From: Embleya sp040605455
GTDB lineage: Bacteria; Actinomycetota; Actinomycetes; Streptomycetales; Streptomycetaceae
Length of the DNA stretch: 64,000 nucleotides
Reading direction: 5' to 3'
Assembly: GCF_040605455.1 (NCBI RefSeq)
Contig: NZ_JBEXCV010000005.1
Span: forward strand, 1-64,000
Part shown: in pieces, positions 7,976-16,495 of the stretch
Position numbering within the stretch: position 1 is the first letter of the stretch
Layout of the letters: the number at the start of each line of letters is the position of its first letter
Notes under the pieces: model-generated
Told to the model about the DNA's origin: nothing
The model's database searches: none
Seen by the model: only the letters and a program-made list of their open reading frames with translations
Translations under genes and position numbers: made by a program

Positions 7976-10033
7976 ATGAGCGCGCCGCGCCGCAGGCATG
8001 CCAGGACCGCCGAAGGCAACGGCAGCAACCGGGCGAAGACCGCGGCGACGCCCCGGCTCGGGCTGATCCTGACCGGGTTGATGCTCGGGATGTTGGTGGC
8101 CGCGCTCGATCAGACCATCGTCTCCACCGCGCTGCCGACCATCGTCGGCGACCTCGGCGGGCTCAATCACCTGTCGTGGGTGGTCACCGCGTACCTGCTC
8201 GCCTCGACCGTGAGCACGCCGCTGTGGGGCAAACTCGGCGACCTGTTCGGGCGCAAGAAGCTCTACCAGGCGTCGATCGTGATCTTCCTGATCGGCTCGG
8301 TGCTGTGCGGCATCGCCCAGGGCATGTTCGAGCTGATCGCGTTCCGGGCGATCCAGGGACTCGGCGGCGGCGGCCTGATGGTGTTGTCCCAGGCGATCAT
8401 CGGCGACGTGGTGCCGCCGCGTGAGCGCGGGCGCTACCAGGGCCTGTTCGGCGCGGTGTTCGGGGTCACCTCGGTGGCCGGGCCGCTGCTCGGCGGGTTC
8501 TTCGTGGACCACCTCAGTTGGCGCTGGGTGTTCTACATCAACGTGCCGATCGGCGTGATCGCGCTGGTGGTGATCGCCGCCGCGCTGCACACCAAGGAGA
8601 TGCACACCAGGCCGAGCATCGACTATCTCGGCATCACGCTGCTGGCCGGCGGCACCACCTGCCTGGTCCTGCTCAGCACCTTCGGCGGTACCACCTATCC
8701 GTGGGCCTCGGCACAGATCGTCGGACTGGGCGTGGCCGCGGTGTTGTTGCTCGCCGGGTTCGTCGCCGTCGAGCGGCGCGCGCGGGAGCCGGTGCTGCCG
8801 CTGAAGCTGTTCCGCAACCGGATCTTCTCGGTGACCGCGGGCATCGGTTTCATCGTCGGCTTCGCGATGATGGGCGGACTGAGCTTCCTGCCGCTGTTCA
8901 TGCAGGTCGTCAACGGCGCCACGCCCACCGAATCGGGCCTGCGGCTGCTGCCGATGATGGGCGGCCTGCTGATCACCTCGATCCTCAGCGGGCAACTGAT
9001 CAGCCGGACCGGCAGATACAAGATCTACCCGATCGTGGGCACCGCCGTGATGGCGGTGGGCATGTTCCTGATGTCACGGATGGACGAGTTCACCACCACG
9101 GCCGCGTCATCGCTGTACATGCTGGTCTTCGGCATCGGTCTGGGCCTGGTCATTCAGGTGATCGTGCTCGCCGTGCAGAACTCGGTGCCCTACGCGGACC
9201 TGGGTGTGGCCACCGCCGGTGCGACCTTCTTCCGGTCCATCGGCGGCTCGTTCGGCGCGGCGATCTTCGGCACGATCTTCAACAACCGGCTCACGGTGCA
9301 CCTGCGGGAGGCCGCAGCACGCGGCGAGGGCATGCCGCCGGGAACCAGCCCCGGATCGTCGGCCGCGATCAACCCGGCCGACCTGAACAGGCTGCCGCCC
9401 GCGTCCAAGACCGGCTTCGTCCACGCCTACGCCCAGTCGTTGCAGACGGTGTTCCTGGTCGCCTCCTGCGTCGTGCTGGTCGCGTTCCTGCTGTCCTTCC
9501 TGCTCCAGGAGGTCCCGCTGCGCGAGGCCACCCGCGAGACCGAGCGCACGCCGCTGATGTCGCCGACCTCGCGCAGTTCGGTGGACGAGATCGAGCGCGC
9601 GATGGCGCAGATGGTGCGCCGGGAGAACGGCTGGTCCCGTTACGAACGCATGCTCCAACGCTCGGGCGTGAACCTGTCCGTGCCCTGCGCCTACGGCCTC
9701 GTACAACTCGACCAGTTGGGCCCCATCTCCATCCCCGACCTCGCGGGCCGACTCCACGAGTCCCAGGACCGGGTCCGCCGGTACGCCGACGAACTGACCT
9801 TCGCCGGCTTCATCGAGCGGCTCGGCGAGGGCACCATGACGCTCACCGCCAAGGGCCACGAGACGCTGGAGGCGCTGGTCGAGGCCCGTCGACAGATCCT
9901 CACCGAGGTGATGGCGGACTGGTCACCGGAGCAATCCGAGGAACTGACCGCGCTGTTGCACAAGCTGGCCCGGCTGACCACGGACACCCCGCGCGACCAC
10001 ATCGTCGGCGAGGCGGACCGGCACGCGAGTTGA
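7976..10033 (+). CDS. DHA2-type MFS multidrug exporter fused to a C-terminal MarR domain
   Basis: 685 aa. Residues about 30-520 form a 14-helix EmrB/QacA-like proton antiporter. DQTIVSTALPTIVGDLGG in TM1 and the motif GKLGDLFGRKK between TM2 and TM3 are diagnostic. After the last helix (VVLVAFLLSFLLQEV) comes a linker and a winged-helix MarR-like domain of about 130 residues (ISIPDLAGRLHESQDRVRR as recognition helix, GFIERLGEGTMTLTAKGHE as wing). The ATG has a perfect AAGGAGG. The DNA-binding domain would be membrane-tethered and may sense the exported compound. It ends 7 nt before the convergent WhiB gene. Confidence 0.9.
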   Translation: MSAPRRRHARTAEGNGSNRAKTAATPRLGLILTGLMLGMLVAALDQTIVSTALPTIVGDLGGLNHLSWVVTAYLLASTVSTPLWGKLGDLFGRKKLYQASIVIFLIGSVLCGIAQGMFELIAFRAIQGLGGGGLMVLSQAIIGDVVPPRERGRYQGLFGAVFGVTSVAGPLLGGFFVDHLSWRWVFYINVPIGVIALVVIAAALHTKEMHTRPSIDYLGITLLAGGTTCLVLLSTFGGTTYPWASAQIVGLGVAAVLLLAGFVAVERRAREPVLPLKLFRNRIFSVTAGIGFIVGFAMMGGLSFLPLFMQVVNGATPTESGLRLLPMMGGLLITSILSGQLISRTGRYKIYPIVGTAVMAVGMFLMSRMDEFTTTAASSLYMLVFGIGLGLVIQVIVLAVQNSVPYADLGVATAGATFFRSIGGSFGAAIFGTIFNNRLTVHLREAAARGEGMPPGTSPGSSAAINPADLNRLPPASKTGFVHAYAQSLQTVFLVASCVVLVAFLLSFLLQEVPLREATRETERTPLMSPTSRSSVDEIERAMAQMVRRENGWSRYERMLQRSGVNLSVPCAYGLVQLDQLGPISIPDLAGRLHESQDRVRRYADELTFAGFIERLGEGTMTLTAKGHETLEALVEARRQILTEVMADWSPEQSEELTALLHKLARLTTDTPRDHIVGEADRHAS

Positions 10034-10040
10034 CGCCGGG

Positions 10041-10328
10041 TCAGTGATGGGCACGGCGGCGACGCACCGCGCCGCGCTCGTTCGCGGTCAGGCCGCCGCG
10101 GACGCCGACCGGAGCACTTTCGGCCAGCGCGCTCGCACGGCACTCGAGCAGGACGGAGCAGCGCGCGCAGACGCGCTTGGCGTCCTCCTCGCGGGCGAGA
10201 CGGGCGACGACGGGTTCGCCGGGGTAACCGAGAAACAACTGCCGATCCGCGGACGCACACGCGCCGGCCACCGGGGGCGTCCAGGTCGCGGTGCGGGTTC
10301 CGCGGACTATGTCGATCGGTTCCGTCAC
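10041..10328 (-). CDS. WhiB-family iron-sulfur regulator
   Basis: 95-aa Wbl protein. Four cysteines suited to a [4Fe-4S] cluster are present: one in GACASADRQLF, then C-x2-C-x5-C in CARCSVLLEC. The usual G(V/I)WGG turn reads GVRGG here, followed by LTANERGAVRRRR as the basic tail. The GTG at 10328 follows GAGGAG by 6 nt; an ATG at 10400 would add 24 unsupported residues. Wbl proteins bind the primary sigma factor or DNA to control development and redox responses. Its place near glpX and fumarase recalls wblI of S. coelicolor, but that is from memory. Confidence 0.88.
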   Translation of the reverse strand: MTEPIDIVRGTRTATWTPPVAGACASADRQLFLGYPGEPVVARLAREEDAKRVCARCSVLLECRASALAESAPVGVRGGLTANERGAVRRRRAHH

Positions 10329-10524
10329 GCTGCTCTCCTCGGGTCGGGTGTGTCGGAGGCCTACCCGAGTCGATCCCACCCATGCGCGCCGGCACGACAA
10401 GGCGACGACAAGTAACCGTAAGGAAACGTCAAGGACATCCGGCGCGCGCCCCGGGACCGGCCGCCCGGCTCTCGCGACGCCGCGCCCGCGCCGCGGACGC
10501 TCGGTAGGTTCCTACTCTGACTGG

Positions 10525-10536
10525 GATAATCGCCCA
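10525..10536 (+). promoter_or_regulatory. Predicted -10 for the leaderless SARP regulator gene
   Basis: GATAAT (10525-10530) lies 6 nt before ATG 10537, and no ribosome binding site precedes that ATG. This and the protein's typical start MIFGILGPVDV fix the start. Confidence 0.45.
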
Positions 10537-13500
10537 ATGATCTTCGGCATCCTGGGACCGGTGGACGTTCGACTGCCCGACGGGAGCCCGGTCGCCGTCG
10601 GCGGGCCCGGAGCGCGGGCGCTGCTCGCGCTGTTGCTGCTGGACGCGGGACACATCGTGCCCACCGAGCGACTGATCGACGGACTGTACGGCGAGGACCC
10701 GCCGGCGGGGGCCGCGAACGCGTTGCAGTCGCACGTGTCCCGGCTGCGCCGCGGGCTTCGTCCGCATGCCGGCGAGGTCGAGGCGATCGAGTTCCACACG
10801 ACCGGATATCGGCTCGCGGTGGATCCGGAGGCGGTGGACGCGCATCGGTTCGAGCGGCTGCTTCGGGCCGGTCGGCAGGCGCTCGCGGCGGGCGAACACC
10901 CCTCCGCCTCCGCGCTGCTCGGCGAGGCGGTCGCATTGTGGCGGGGGCCGGCGCTGGCGGACGTGCCGTACGCGGGCGCGCGGGCCACCCGCCTGGAGGA
11001 GCTGCGGGTGACGGCGGCCGAGGACCGGGTCGAGGCCGAGATCGCGCTCGGCGGGCTGCGCGGGGCGATCCCGGAGTTGCGCGTCCTGGTCGACGCGCAC
11101 CCGCTGCGCGAGCGTCCGCGCGGGCTGCTCATGCGGGCGCTGAGCGGCAGCGGCCGGCAGGCCGAGGCGCTGGAGGTGTACGAGGACCTGCGCCGGGTGC
11201 TCGCCGAGGAGCTCGGCGCCGACCCCTCCCCCGAACTGGCCGCGGTGCAGGTCGCGGTGCTGCGCGGCGAACTCGGCGGGCCGCCCGCACCGGTGCTGCC
11301 GCCGCCGCGCGCGCCGCTGGCCGAACCACCGCTGCCGGTGCCGGAGTTCGCCGCGCCGCCCGGCCGGCTCACCGGCTTCGTCGGCCGCGAACACGAACTG
11401 GCCCGGCTGACCGGGTCGGCCGGCGCGCGGTTGATCACGCTGACCGGGCCCGGCGGCACCGGAAAGACCCGACTCGCCGTGGAGACCGCCGCGCGCACCG
11501 TCGAGCAGGTGTGCTTCGTCGACCTCACCCGGGCCGCCGACGACGCGGCGCTGTCGCACGTGGTGGCGGCGGCGCTGGGCATCCGCGAGGCGGGCGGTGT
11601 AAACGCGCGGACCGAGAGCGATCCCGGCGCGCGGATCGTCGCGGTGCTCGCCGAACGTCGGCTGCTGCTGATCCTGGACAACTGCGAGCACGTGGTGGAC
11701 GGCGCGGCCACGCTCGCGCACCGGGTGCTGGACGGCTGCCCGGGGGTCCGGATCCTGGCCACGAGCCGCGAACCGCTGGGTATCACCGGTGAGGTGTTGT
11801 GCCCGGTGCCGCAACTGGCACTGCCCGCCGCCGGTGCCGACCTTGACACACTGCGCGCGGCGCCCGCGGTCGAGCTGTTCGCCGCACGTGCCTCCGCGGT
11901 GCGGCCCGGCTTCGCGATCACCACCGACAACGCGCCGGACGTGGCGCGGATCTGCGCCGCGCTCGACGGACTGCCGCTCGCCATCGAACTCGCCGCCGCG
12001 CGGCTGCGCACGCTGCCGTTGGCCGAGGTCGCCGCGCGGCTGGACGACCGGTTCCGACTGCTCTCGCGCGGGAGCCGGACCGCGACTCCTCGGCATCGCA
12101 CGCTGCACGCGGTCGTCGAGTGGAGCTGGGACCTGCTCGATCCCGACGAACGCGCGCTCGCCCGCCGGCTCACCGTGTTCGCCGGCGGCGCGACGTTGGC
12201 CGCGATCGCCGCGGTGTGCGGTGTCCCCACGGACGAGGCCGACGACCTGCTCGCCGGGCTGGCCGAGAAGTCGCTGGTCACCGTGGCGGACGGGGACGGC
12301 GGCCGGTTCCGGATGCTGGAGACGATCCGCGCCTTCGGCGTGGCCCGGCTCGCCGAGGCCGGCGAGGAGGAGCGGGTACGGCGCGCGCACGCCGAATATT
12401 TCCTGGCCCTGGCCGACGAGGCGGACGCGGGCCTGCGCGGCCCGGACCAGCTCGCCCTGCTGCGCCGGCTCACCGCCGAACAGGGCAACGCCGACGCCGC
12501 GTTGCGCTGGGCCATCGGCGCGGACCACGAACTCGCGCTGCGCCTGCACGCCGCCCTCACCTGGTCGTGGTGGCTCGGCGGCACCCGCGGCGCCAACTCG
12601 TCCCGCTCGGCCGAACTCTTCACGGCGGTGACAAACAGAATCAGGCCGGGCGCGGACTTCCCGGCGAACTCCGACCTCGCCGAGGAGTACGTGTTGTGTG
12701 TGGTGAACGCGGCGGCGGCTCCCGGGGCTGGTGGGGGCCTCCTGCTCGATGCGGCGCTGGATCGGGCCGCGGTCATCATGAGCGGTATCCGCCGTCCGCT
12801 GCGGCATCCCGCGCTGATGGTGCAGTGGGCCCTGGTCGGCGGGCCCGACCGGTCCGACTCGCAGGCGCACGCGGCACAGGCCGCCGACGATCCGTGGGCG
12901 CGCGCGGTCGGGTTGCTGGGCACCGGCTATCTCGCGCTGTTCATCGGCGACGCCGAGGCGGCGGCCGGCCCGCTCTCGGCGGCGGCCGACGGATTCCGGG
13001 CGGTGGGCGACCGGTGGGGGCTTGCCAACGTCCTCGAACCGCTCGCGAAACTCGCCGACTGGCGTGGTGACTCCGCCGGCTCGGCCGAGCTGATCGACGA
13101 GGCGATCGCACTGGCCTCGGAGCTCGGCTCGATCGAGGACCTGATCGACTTCCTGAACTGCCGTGCCGACCTGGATCTACGGGCCGGTCGGACCGCGCCC
13201 GCCCGACTCGGATTCGCCCGGGCCGAGGAGCTCGCGCGCCGCACCGGTGCGCCGTTGAAGGTCCGCATGGCACTGCGCGGTCTGGGCGACGTGGCCCGGC
13301 TGACGGGCGACCCGACGGCGGCGACCGTGCTGTACCGCCAGGCCCTCCATGGTGACCCGGAGGCCGCGATGTGGTACCTGGAGACGCGCTCGCTCGCCTG
13401 GGTCGGCCTGGCCCGGATCGCCGCCGCCGAGGGCGACCGGGCGACCGCGCACGAGCACTATCGCGCGGCCTTGGACGCCGCGCTCAGCCCGCCGGCCAGC

Positions 13501-13752
13501 GCGGTGGGCGCCGCGGCGGCCGTACTGGGCCTGGCCGAGTCGGCGGCACACGCGGGGGACGAACGGCGGGCCGCGCTCCTGCTCGGCGCCGCCGCCGTAC
13601 TGCGCGGCGGCAACCGGGTCGACACGGACGTCTTCGCGACCGAGGCGGCAATCCGCGCCGCGGTGACCGGGCCCGAGTTCACCGCGTACTACACCCGGGG
13701 CGCGGCACTGACCCGCGACGAAGCGATCCGGGCGGCCCGCGCGAGCGAGTGA
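10537..13752 (+). CDS. AfsR/SARP-family large regulator (wHTH-BTAD-ATPase-TPR)
   Basis: 1071-aa transcriptional activator. Order: OmpR-type winged helix (1-90, MIFGILGPVDVRLPDG to SRLRRGLRP), BTAD dimerisation domain (95-245, ending YEDLRRVLAEELGADPSPEL), a proline-rich linker, STAND/NB-ARC ATPase with Walker A GPGGTGKTR at about 305 and Walker B LLLILDNCEH at about 380, then a helical TPR-like C-terminus. Such proteins activate antibiotic or developmental genes by binding direct repeats, gated by ATP. No biosynthetic cluster is adjacent, so the target is unclear. The start was chosen from homology and the -10 hexamer. Confidence 0.92.
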   Translation: MIFGILGPVDVRLPDGSPVAVGGPGARALLALLLLDAGHIVPTERLIDGLYGEDPPAGAANALQSHVSRLRRGLRPHAGEVEAIEFHTTGYRLAVDPEAVDAHRFERLLRAGRQALAAGEHPSASALLGEAVALWRGPALADVPYAGARATRLEELRVTAAEDRVEAEIALGGLRGAIPELRVLVDAHPLRERPRGLLMRALSGSGRQAEALEVYEDLRRVLAEELGADPSPELAAVQVAVLRGELGGPPAPVLPPPRAPLAEPPLPVPEFAAPPGRLTGFVGREHELARLTGSAGARLITLTGPGGTGKTRLAVETAARTVEQVCFVDLTRAADDAALSHVVAAALGIREAGGVNARTESDPGARIVAVLAERRLLLILDNCEHVVDGAATLAHRVLDGCPGVRILATSREPLGITGEVLCPVPQLALPAAGADLDTLRAAPAVELFAARASAVRPGFAITTDNAPDVARICAALDGLPLAIELAAARLRTLPLAEVAARLDDRFRLLSRGSRTATPRHRTLHAVVEWSWDLLDPDERALARRLTVFAGGATLAAIAAVCGVPTDEADDLLAGLAEKSLVTVADGDGGRFRMLETIRAFGVARLAEAGEEERVRRAHAEYFLALADEADAGLRGPDQLALLRRLTAEQGNADAALRWAIGADHELALRLHAALTWSWWLGGTRGANSSRSAELFTAVTNRIRPGADFPANSDLAEEYVLCVVNAAAAPGAGGGLLLDAALDRAAVIMSGIRRPLRHPALMVQWALVGGPDRSDSQAHAAQAADDPWARAVGLLGTGYLALFIGDAEAAAGPLSAAADGFRAVGDRWGLANVLEPLAKLADWRGDSAGSAELIDEAIALASELGSIEDLIDFLNCRADLDLRAGRTAPARLGFARAEELARRTGAPLKVRMALRGLGDVARLTGDPTAATVLYRQALHGDPEAAMWYLETRSLAWVGLARIAAAEGDRATAHEHYRAALDAALSPPASAVGAAAAVLGLAESAAHAGDERRAALLLGAAAVLRGGNRVDTDVFATEAAIRAAVTGPEFTAYYTRGAALTRDEAIRAARASE

Positions 13753-13842
13753 CACACCCGGCGTGGGCCGGCATCGGCGCGGAGCGATCCCGCTGTCGCT
13801 GTCGCCGCCGTCGCTGCCATCCGCGCCGCGACTCTCGAAAAC

Positions 13843-13880
13843 AGTAGTCATGTATATAGTAGCCATGTACTGTATTTCTC
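13843..13880 (+). promoter_or_regulatory. Direct-repeat operator and leaderless promoter of the MarR pair
   Basis: AGTAGTCATGTA (13843-13854) and AGTAGCCATGTA (13858-13869) are near-identical repeats at 15-nt spacing in an unusually AT-rich stretch. TACTGT (13868-13873) is a TANNNT -10 located 7 nt before the ATG. The repeats overlap the promoter, as expected for autorepression. Confidence 0.5.
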
Positions 13881-14354
13881 ATGAGTACAGCAACCGAGGG
13901 CGCGACACCCGGCTTCCTGGTCTGGCGCCTGTCGATGAAGTGGCGGGTGGCGGTCGATCGGGCCGTCGGACCGCTGGGCCTGACCCACGCGCAGTACTCG
14001 CTGCTGGGTTCGCTGTACGGCATGGAGCGCTCCGGACGGCGCCCCAGCCAACGCGAACTCGCCGACCACACAGGCATGGAGGCGCTCTACGTCTCCAAGC
14101 TGGCCCGGGCCCTGGAAGGCGCGGGCGTGATCGAGCGCACCCGGGACGCCACCGACAGCCGGGCGATCCGGCTGACGCTCACCGAGCACGGACGCGAGGT
14201 CACCGGTCGCGCGATCGCCATCGTCCAAGACCTGCACGAACGTTTCCTGGCCCCGCTGGGCGGCCCGGGAAGTCCGCGCACCAAGGCATTCACCGCCGAG
14301 CTGGCGGCCCTGCTCGGCACACCGCTCGACACCGACCCCGAGGAGCAGTCATGA
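13881..14354 (+). CDS. MarR-family regulator
   Basis: 157 aa. Winged-helix core: LTHAQYSLLGSLYGME (helices 1-2), PSQRELADHTGMEALYVSKLARALEGAG (helix-turn-helix) and IERTRDATDSRAIRLTLTEHG (wing with the conserved D-x-R). Probably a dimeric repressor responding to a small ligand. It overlaps the next gene by ATGA and heads a two-gene operon without an obvious metabolic or transport partner. It appears leaderless. Confidence 0.88.
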   Translation: MSTATEGATPGFLVWRLSMKWRVAVDRAVGPLGLTHAQYSLLGSLYGMERSGRRPSQRELADHTGMEALYVSKLARALEGAGVIERTRDATDSRAIRLTLTEHGREVTGRAIAIVQDLHERFLAPLGGPGSPRTKAFTAELAALLGTPLDTDPEEQS

Positions 14355-14800
14355 CCACCACCGCCGCCCCCGCCCTGAACCCGCAGATCCTGGGCCAAGC
14401 CGAGAACGCGCACCGGGCCGTCCTGGACGGCATCCTGGCCGGCACGGGCGCCGACTACCGCCAGTGGGTGACGCTCAAGTTCGCCGGCACGGGCAGTGAC
14501 ACCGTCGAGCGCGACGACCTCGCCCGCAGGACATCGGGCGCCCTGAAGATCGACGCCGTCGCCTCCCACACCACGATCACCGACCTGATCGAGTCCGGCC
14601 TGCTGGAAGCACCCTCCGACGCCCCGACCCGGATCGGCTTCACCACCACCGGCCGGGCCCGCCACGCCGAGATCGCCGGCGCGATCGGCGCGGTCATGCG
14701 CCGGGCCTACGCCGACATCCCGGCCGACGATTTGGCCACCGCCGGCCGCGTACTGACCCTGATCACCGCCCGAATCAACGCCGAACTCACCGGCCCCTGA
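14351..14800 (+). CDS. MarR-like winged-helix protein
   Basis: 149 aa, translationally coupled to the preceding MarR gene (ATGA overlap, GAGGAG upstream). Residues about 35-110 have a winged-helix layout (VERDDLARRTSGALKIDAVAS; ITDLIESGLLE; IGFTTTGRARHAEI) like a MarR fold, but the recognition helix is poorly conserved. It could be a partner or anti-regulator of the first protein. No enzyme motif was found. Confidence 0.7.
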   Translation: MTTTAAPALNPQILGQAENAHRAVLDGILAGTGADYRQWVTLKFAGTGSDTVERDDLARRTSGALKIDAVASHTTITDLIESGLLEAPSDAPTRIGFTTTGRARHAEIAGAIGAVMRRAYADIPADDLATAGRVLTLITARINAELTGP

Positions 14801-14803
14801 GCC

Positions 14804-14835
14804 CTCGGCCCCCGACGGCCGATCCCCCGGCCGAG
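14804..14835 (+). terminator. Probable terminator of the MarR operon
   Basis: CTCGGCC (14804-14810) pairs with GGCCGAG (14829-14835) across an 18-nt loop directly after the operon stop. Modest strength. Confidence 0.4.
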
Positions 14836-14836
14836 C

Positions 14837-14901
14837 TCAGGCGCGCCGGTTGATCCGGAAGGTCGGCACGGTCACGTCGGCAAAGAAGTCCTGACCCTTG
14901 T
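14837..14901 (-). pseudogene. Displaced 3' end of a class I fumarase gene
   Basis: Read on the minus strand this encodes KGQDFFADVTVPTFRINRRA and a stop. The intact fumarase 1.8 kb away ends KGQDFFGQLEPSQTLINRIPVRKP. The first 19 bases are identical at both places, and the rest encodes a similar but not identical tail. No start codon or upstream fumarase sequence is present. The pattern fits the original gene end left behind when an element inserted into the fumarase 3' end. Confidence 0.55.
14883..14901. repeat. Left copy of 19-bp direct repeat (putative attachment site)
   Basis: AAGAAGTCCTGACCCTTGT occurs here and at 16774-16792 inside the fumarase gene, bounding the 1.9-kb lower-GC island. 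Confidence 0.55.
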
Positions 14902-15037
14902 TCCTCTTACTGGCCAAACAGTTCAGGGCGTAGGCAGGAGCGCCACGCGCGCCCGCAAGGGCGGTAGAAGACTCCTCGGTTAGCCTGTAGACGTTCGTGA
15001 GGTGGCGATCCTTGGGGGACGAGTGGGACGCAACAGG

Positions 15038-15337
15038 ATGCCCGTGGGGAACGAGGGTGGCAGCGACCTCTGTCTCTTCATCGAACCGCTCGCCGAGGAC
15101 TACTGGATGAAGCCTGGAGAGGCTTTCACTGTCGGGCCGGAGTCGGACAACGTCGACGTCTGGTTCGAAACCTTCGTGTCGAAGGATCGCATTACCGTGT
15201 GGCTCTACGAGAACGGCGACCCTGCCAGGATCGTTCTCGACTACGCAGTGGTGGATGCCGACGGCACTCGGCTGGAATGCGGTCATCAGAGGCCCCTGGG
15301 CCAGCGGTTTTCGGCAGCCGGTCCCGTTATGGAGTGA
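15038..15337 (+). CDS. Small hypothetical protein of the island
   Basis: About 99 aa. Readable protein-like sequence SDLCLFIEPLAEDYWMKPGE, then DVWFETFVSKDRITVWLYEN. It has no signal peptide or membrane segment and looks like a small all-beta protein, similar in feel to short uncharacterised actinomycete proteins. The start is uncertain: ATG 15038 is used, but GTG 15023 has a better ribosome site (GGGGGA 4 nt before it), and GTG 15002 is also in frame. Codon use is less GC-biased than that of neighbouring genes, consistent with acquired DNA. Confidence 0.6.
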   Translation: MPVGNEGGSDLCLFIEPLAEDYWMKPGEAFTVGPESDNVDVWFETFVSKDRITVWLYENGDPARIVLDYAVVDADGTRLECGHQRPLGQRFSAAGPVME

Positions 15338-15376
15338 GTTGAGTCGCACGCTCTCGCAAGGGCGGTGGAACAGAGT

Positions 15377-15789
15377 TCAGAGGTTGACGGATGTCCTGTC
15401 CGGGGCGTCCTTCTCCAGGTGGCGGTAGATGGTCGCCCTGCCGACGTTGAAGGCGTCGGCGATCTCTTGCACAGTGTGGGTCTTCGCGTCGTACATCTGA
15501 CGCGCCGGCTGAATCTGTGTCTCTGTCATAACTCCGCGACCGCAGCGATCATGTGGAAGACGAGTCGCCCACCCGGCGACGTCGTGTCGATGCTCTGCTC
15601 CGTTACCTTCAGATCGATCCCTGCTTTGCCCAACTCCGCTACCAGCTCGATCAGGTGTGAGAGAGACCTGCCCAGCCGGTCAAGGCGCGTGATTACGAGG
15701 GTGTCGCCGGGGCGGAGGAATGCCCGGCACTTGTCCAGTTCCGGCCGTAAGGCCAACTTGCCCGACGCGGTGTCAAAGTTCGACCCCGG
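15377..15789 (-). pseudogene. Serine recombinase (resolvase) remnant
   Basis: Tn3-type resolvase pieces in order on the minus strand. A catalytic-domain part runs ASGKLALRPELDKCRAFLRP, then TLVITRLDRLGRSLSHLIEL, ending IAAVAEL and a stop. Next comes a C-terminal helix-turn-helix piece from ATG 15529, MTETQIQPARQMYDAKTHTV, then QEIADAFNVGRATIYRHLE. The linking segment normally between them (about 30 residues with ERDLIRERT-like sequence) is deleted, and the N-terminus with the catalytic serine is missing, replaced at the DUF6879 gene's stop codon. It cannot be an active recombinase. Confidence 0.8.
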
Positions 15790-16308
15790 TCAAGCCTGTG
15801 CCCGCGCCCAGTAGGACAGGTAGGGTTCTCCGTGAAAGAGAGCCGTATCTCGGTAGCTGCGATACGTTTCCAGCGATTCATCAGCCAGCGGAGCAGCACC
15901 GATGAACTCTCCACCATCGGTGTAATGCATGCGATAAATGCGACTGTCGTCGAAGAGCCAGAAGTCGTGATCCGGGAGGCCATCCACGGCCTTCTCCGTC
16001 AGGTCGACAATTTGGATATTTTCACCGGCTGCGATGTTCCCGGGATACCCCCATCCCAGTTCGAACCGAAGATAGTCGGTGAGAGGCGATCGAAGAACAT
16101 GAACGCGACTCATCGTTTTGCCGGCGCCCACGATTTCTCGAACCCAGGGGTTATCGTGCCATTCTTCCGGCATCCGCCCGCCGTCCAGGAACAGGCGGAA
16201 CTCTGTCCGCTCCCCCTCGACATCATAGAAATCTCGGGTCTCCATCTTGAAGGCAGACGCTTCGAACGAGCGAAAGAGATCGTTGAAGTCATCACCGGTC
16301 AGCAACAC
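15790..16308 (-). CDS. DUF6879 family protein
   Basis: About 172 aa. Family hallmarks are FRSFEASAFKMETRDFY near the start, SRVHVLRSPLTDYLRFELGW in the middle, and DDSRIYRMHYTDGGEFIGA near the end. Function unknown; such genes are common in actinomycete accessory regions, often near Xre/DUF397 pairs. GTG 16308 is preferred because GAAGGA sits 7 nt upstream; a TTG at 16323 is the alternative. It overlaps the 3' end of the preceding small gene, so the two are probably co-translated. Its stop codon abuts the resolvase remnant in the same frame. Confidence 0.8.
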   Translation of the reverse strand: MLLTGDDFNDLFRSFEASAFKMETRDFYDVEGERTEFRLFLDGGRMPEEWHDNPWVREIVGAGKTMSRVHVLRSPLTDYLRFELGWGYPGNIAAGENIQIVDLTEKAVDGLPDHDFWLFDDSRIYRMHYTDGGEFIGAAPLADESLETYRSYRDTALFHGEPYLSYWARAQA

Positions 16309-16495
16309 GAAAGTATCCTTCAAGCAGTTCCGCTGACACCTCTACCGCTGTTTCGTTTTCAGGCAAGCCAAGCTGAGCAAGACGCTCCGAATCCAGAACC
16401 CTGAACCCTTGGACGATGTACCGCCCGTCCTCTGTCCGCCACCAGGTGGGACACGGCCCCTCTCGGCAATCACTGACAAGTTTGGTCAGCGCCAT
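16292..16495 (-). CDS. Small conserved partner of the DUF6879 protein
   Basis: 67 aa, MALTKLVSDCREGPCPTWWR at the start, then DGRYIVQGFRVLDSERLAQ. Two early cysteines (C-x4-C) and an acidic C-terminus. It resembles small proteins I recall directly upstream of DUF6879 genes. ATG 16495 has GAGGGGGA just upstream. Function unknown; the overlap with the next gene suggests that the two work together. Confidence 0.7.
   Translation of the reverse strand: MALTKLVSDCREGPCPTWWRTEDGRYIVQGFRVLDSERLAQLGLPENETAVEVSAELLEGYFRVADR

Noticed and set aside
10291..10536. N-terminal extension of the SARP regulator
   Set aside because: The extra 82 residues are basic and unstructured, overlap the WhiB start, and the family start MIFGILGPVDV coincides with a well-placed -10.
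14837..15349. 170-codon minus-strand gene across the left island edge
   Set aside because: Only its last 20 codons resemble a protein (fumarase tail). The rest lies opposite a more protein-like plus-strand gene.
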